From contig OX457036.1 of assembly GCA_949752735.1 (NCBI GenBank), forward strand, positions 82,921,505 through 82,985,504: DNA of 64,000 nucleotides, written 5' to 3'. The stretch comes from Lumbricus terrestris. Lineage: Eukaryota; Annelida; Clitellata; Crassiclitellata; Lumbricidae. The notes below the pieces were generated by a model. That model searched no databases. It had not been told where the DNA came from and saw only the letters and a program-made list of their open reading frames with translations. This document shows positions 29,001-35,000 of the stretch, in pieces. How positions within the stretch are numbered: the first letter of the stretch is position 1; each line of letters starts with the position of its first letter. The position numbers and the translations under genes are program-made.

Positions 29001-32000
29001 GATGGACATCAGATGGACAATAGATGTCAGATGGACAATAGATAATAGACAATAGATTGACATCTGATAGACAATAGATGGACAACCCACAACAACTGGC
29101 ATGGTCAGGCGCAACCAATTCCATAGGGCATGGTAAATCGTGTCTGGGGTCAAATACTATTTTATTGTCAAATAGCCTACAGGGTAAATGCTATGAGGAT
29201 GCAATAAACACATCATTAACCAAACACCGTTTCTCATTCAATTAAACTCATTTAAGGAAGAAAACAAATTGAATTTTCTCTAAGTAAAATTACAGATTGG
29301 AAATTGCAAATAAGTCAGCCAGGCAACAGCACTCTCAAGTTTTTTACCTTTAGCATCACAGTGCTTACTCATACTTCCTGAATAAGAAAGTAAGTGCCAA
29401 GCAATGAAAGAGTCCACCTCCATCAATATAACTAAAGGTAATCCAAAGCAGCCTTCGAAGTTTGTATATATCTTAAATTATAGTCTGAAGAACGTACTTA
29501 AATAACGAGAAATGATTTTGCAAAGATAAGTGCAAAGATAAGTGCAATGTCAGCATTAATTCTTACACAAACACTTTAAAGCCAATATCATTTAAGCAAC
29601 AACATGGACAACAGCTTTGATGGCTTCTTTTGAAGAAGCACAGTATAACTACAATAATAATGGTATACAGATTTGAGAAAAACAGCAAACTGTCATTTGC
29701 TCCACATACCAACATTTGGGCCAACAATTCTAAGATCAAGCAGCATACATTTTTACCATTGCACGGCTCACCAATAAGAATCTAACATGCGGTGAACAGA
29801 AAACTTCTGGTAGTAATGCATCATGATAGAACAACATGTTGCAGCTGATGTTCAACATGGCAATGGGAATGGCACAATACTTTGAGGGTAAACAATAGAA
29901 ACAGATGATTATTTGTTCACAGTGGCACAGCCGAACATTCAATTAGACAGACAGTCAGACACACATACACACGGACAGACACACAGACAAGACAAACAGA
30001 CAGATTACTGCACACTTCATGTTCTGAAAAGGCTTCTGTTGAGATAGAACTCATCACACTAAGTTGACCCAACAACCATTGATGACTTCAATGTATCATA
30101 TCACATCAGAGTACAATGCATGGTTGCTTGTCAGATGCAAACAAAGACTATTTACCTACCTACTTACTTTTACACCAAACAGACTTTAATCAATGCTGAA
30201 AAACCTTTGAAAGTCGATTGTTTAAAAAGCTTAAAATTATAACTCCAAAAAGATATGCAAATAGATTTCGCTATTCTGGAAACGCAGCAGAAAGGCAAGT
30301 CAAAATATTTGCCAGATTGGAATGTTTCAAGTGCTTTGTGAGACTGAAAAGCCTTTCCCAAAACAAAGTAACCCCCTGATCTCAAAGAATACTCATGACA
30401 AAGATAGTATACATGTAGTATGAAACTATTCAAAGAAAATACAAACAGTTAGACATTCTTTCTGCTGAAAAATGCAAAACGTCCTGTAATTAAGCAGAAC
30501 AATGTTAAGTGCCTCTGTGTATGTAAGATCTGTATTCTATATACAATATAAACAGTCTTCTAAGGACTTTTGAAAAGCTCTCTACATATGGATGTTTCAC
30601 ATATCTAAACATGATGTGAATTAACTGTTTTTTGGAACAGTAGGCAATTGAGAAGGATTTCTTCTGATGGCATTGATCACCAACACATGAGAGTCGGGAA
30701 GATTTGGATTTGGCTTGGCAGATATGTCAAATCAAGGAATCTAATGCTTTATTTCGTGTGGGTCGGTAGATTAAGATGACTTGAAACCCTGTTAGCCCAG
30801 AATTAGTGCATACATATACAAACACACAAACTCATACAAACATTCATACAAACACACAAACTCATACAAACATTCATACAAACACATACTTCGATGCAAA
30901 CACATGCGTACATGCACAAAACTTGTACACGCTCACACCTTATACAAACATGCAATACAAACACACACGCATACACATGTCCACATAGATGCACACACGC
31001 ACATGCCAACACACAAAAACCTTCTTTATGTTACAAGCCATGTAATTGCAAGCATTGAGCAACAGGATTTTCGTGCAGTTCTCTCCTCAAAGACCAGAGC
31101 AATGTTCCTGGCATCAGATTAGATAAAAGCAATAATAATATTCAGGCAGTCAGTCAGTCCAGCCGTCAAGCAATACACTAATTTAGACCATGATGTCATT
31201 TTGGATGCACTTTCAAGCAATTCATAGACTATGTAGGAGGATCCTGGTTACTCACAACTGACTGACTGACTGACTGGCTTGACTGACTGACTGGAATGTC
31301 AAACAAAAGTCTCAAACATGTTGTATCAAATATCAAAAGTCTCTACATTAACACAGAGTTTAACCAACCTTTTCCGATGTCATCAAATAGAGATGAGATT
31401 TGTCAGCATCAAAGAGCAGATCTTGGTTTACAGCTGACCTGTTACTGAACTCTGACGTTTCATATGGATCTTCAGCAGTTGACCCTAAAAGTGCCTGAGA
31501 AACACAACACAGTAAAGAAAGACATGTCTGCTAAACTAGATTCTGTGTTCTGAACATGAGAAAATAAATAGCTGAGTAATGATAGACACCCTACTCCAAT
31601 ATAACCAACTTTCCTCTTATTCTGATCATCATTTCACTAGCATGCATAGGTGCAACCACCCTATGGGACCCACAGGACGCGTCCCCCCAACTTTTGAGTG
31701 GTCCCATTGACTTTATCATTATGGTCCCCCCAACTATTAGGACGTGATTCATTTGGTCCCCTCCAACTTTTAGGACGTGATTGCGCCTATGCTAGCATGC
31801 ATACTTTGCTTTTAATAATACTTGTACATCCTCAATTCCTCATCACCACTACCACTATTACCATGACAACCATGACCACTTCCCACCAAAAGTATGATCA
31901 CCACTTCTACCATGACCACCACCACAACAGCTGCCACTTCTACTTCCAGCATATTGGATTCCTGCCTATAGCCAGATGCAAGGGTTTTCATTAGCCAGAT

Positions 32001-35000
32001 GAAGACCAATAGAGTCTGCCTGCAGTAAGTTTGCTGACAGACATCACCATTGACTAACAGCCCTCGGGTCATGGAGTACATTTACACATCAATGCAATGC
32101 TGAACAAATGCGTTTACACTATTATTGCTTAAGAGAAAAATCATAGTTTCAGCAGCAATCAAAGAGAATTCACGCACCACTAATACATTCGTATAATTCT
32201 ACATTTCAATGACAATAAAATAACACTTATGGCATACATTCGTTTTGAGAAGCAGTGACTCATGAAATAACGCACAAATTGGTTATAGAAAAGCAGACAA
32301 ATATTGGAAAACTTTGGCAAAACAATTTCACTAACAACAACAACATTCTCAATCATCCATTAGTACAAATAAAAATTCACATTTAAAAGCTGAAGAGCTA
32401 CATATTTGTTTGATCAAATTAAACAAATTTTCTCTGCTGCATTTCTGTGGTCTCAACTAAATATTTTTTAAACGGCTGACTACCAATGACCTGCAATTAA
32501 CTGGAAACCAAAATTAGTTAATAACTATTATCCTTCATTAAAATAGAAACAATTACCATGCAACAACAATAGATAAATTTGAGACAATGGACAATCAAAG
32601 TAGAGGCAACAAAGCATTAGGCTGAATTACCTTGATCAGTTTGCCATCACTTGTGCCCATAAAAAGAACAGTGTGGTTATCAATGGTGGCTGCATTGACA
32701 GCGGTCACATTGATTCTTGGTAGGACAAGAGCAGGTGGCGATGCAGCCAGAGGAATTGTTCCCACCAGTGGACTGTTTGTTCCCATTGAACTACGAAATG
32801 TGCTGCCACAGTAGGAGTCATTTATGCTGGCCTTCAATAAACAACAGACATATACAGTTAAACAGTTGGCACGTAATGCTTACCTTTAGAAAAGTTTATG
32901 TAGCCTACAATCTTTCAATAATAACAACGAAAATTTGTATGACACCGTAACGCGGTCATGCTGCTACAAGGGTGCCCCGCAAACGGCTAACTGCGGGATA
33001 AGTCTTAGCACACAAATAAGATTTAAGCTTTGATTTGAAAGAGTCCACTGAGACGGCCAATCTGATGTCCGGCAGAAGACTGTTACAGCATCTGAGACAA
33101 TACCTTGCTATGATTCTGTTCTGTGCAGGACCAACTTTCCAGCCACAAGTCTGTCCAACTTCTTCTTACCATACTTAACGAACTTCCTGTTCTTAATGAA
33201 TTTTTAACATAAACTTTGGCTGGCATAGAGAATGCCTTGAGGCAATCTCTCTTGAAGCAGTGCTTTATAAATATCTAATGAGAAAATTGTTCCAAATATA
33301 ACCATAATTATTGTAAATTCCACATCTCTTTGAACAGTGTCCAAGTATCTTGTTGAGTGTTGACAGGCACTCTCAAGCAAAAAGAAAGTTAGCAATGCCC
33401 AGTTGCCCACCAATGTTCAGGATCACTTATGAATCAAAAGCCACAACAGGTCAGGCAGGTAAACAAACGAATTGCTACAGAGGACAGCATTTGAAGTATA
33501 CACTAAATGTCTCAAGCATTAATGAAATAAATGACCGAAGCAAAGGTCCCTGAAACAATGATCAGTAAAAGAATATCTGGATACACAGAAACAATTGAAA
33601 TGAACAATGAACATGTTCTAAAGAAATTGCATATGGTATACCCTCTCAAGAGGAACTCCTCAGAAGATCCCTTGATCTGACATCACTGACCCAAAACAAT
33701 GGTTCCCAACCCATCTACACAGTTTTCCTGTATGTATGAGCCTTGTTATAGCACCCCCCCTCTAGATTTCTACCCAGAGGCATCCCCCAACTCAAGCGTG
33801 GACACTAAATCAGAGTTCCACACCGAAACGAATGAGCAATTTCGAGTGAAGGACTTGTCCAGGGTCCCTACGCGGTGGCTTGAGGTGGATCTGAACCTGC
33901 AACCCTCCGGCTCCACTGCACTGAACATGCCCATACACCACCCATGTAACAGCCTCTCAATGGATTTGGGATAGAGCGATCTGATGCATCTAAAAAAGGT
34001 GACTCACAATACATTTGGCAAATACTTTTTGCAAAGTTCAGACATGAATTCAGACAATTGGTCGAAAGCAACGGATGGAAAACAGAGCTGGACGATGAAA
34101 TGACAATGGGATGGACACGATGAAATGACAATGGGATGGACATCGATTGGACAGCGGTCATCATCGACTGGACGATGGTCATCAGGGAACCAGAGCGCAC
34201 AGACCAACCTCCGATGATGATGTCCACAAGAAAAGACTCGGAGGAATTTCTGGCACTTGCCAAAACAATCATGCTAAACCAGTTTCCAATAAAGTCGTGT
34301 TTTTCTTTGACACTGATGGTTGCAACATCGGTTGCTACGTGTTTTTGCAGCAGGCAACGTCACAGTGTGAAAATAAACACCAGCATTTGACCAGATCATC
34401 GAAAATGTGGTTCCACTCTCAACCAATCGCAATTTGCAATACATTCAACTAAATGCAGCGCACATTTGTGGATTTGACCACAGTTCTGTTATATGCACAG
34501 AAATTGATTTTAAGATATATTCTGCATTTAGCCATAACATGCAAGCTTTTAAAAAACTTATAAGAGGCCACATATGCCATGGGGTGCGGTGGTGTATGGG
34601 AATGTTCGGTGCCTTGGAGCCGGAAGGTTGCAGGTTCGAATCACCTCAAGCTACTGAGCAAGTTCTTTACTCGCAATTGCTCATGTGCTTCAGCGTGAAA
34701 CTCTGATTCAGTGTCCGCGCTATAGCCGGGAGCACCTCTGAGTAGACATCTTGCTATAGCAAGTGCTTATACATAAATACATACATACATATTATAAGTG
34801 TCAGCAATTTTTTAATTTAAAACATGCCACATACAAATTCACAGAAAAGACAATAACAATAAGACTTCAAACCTTGGTAAAATAAACACAAATACATATT
34901 ACAGCCGAACACAAAAATATTTCTGATCAAAGCGAACATTGAGTATAACCTACCGTAGATGGCTGACAGAGGCGATTGGTGCCAAAGAACTGCGGCCCAA

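Larger units (their letters stand above)
25230..31368. other. Plexin intron 3 (6.1 kb), repeat-filled
   Basis: Contains a SINE (25491), a LINE 3' end (26556-26973), CA tracts (27070-27200), an AATGAAGC-type tandem (27659-27745), a TTCA tract (28378-28460) and an ATAGATGGACA-type tandem (28975-29090). No exon was found, and exons 3 and 4 join with the expected family sequence. Confidence 0.85.
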
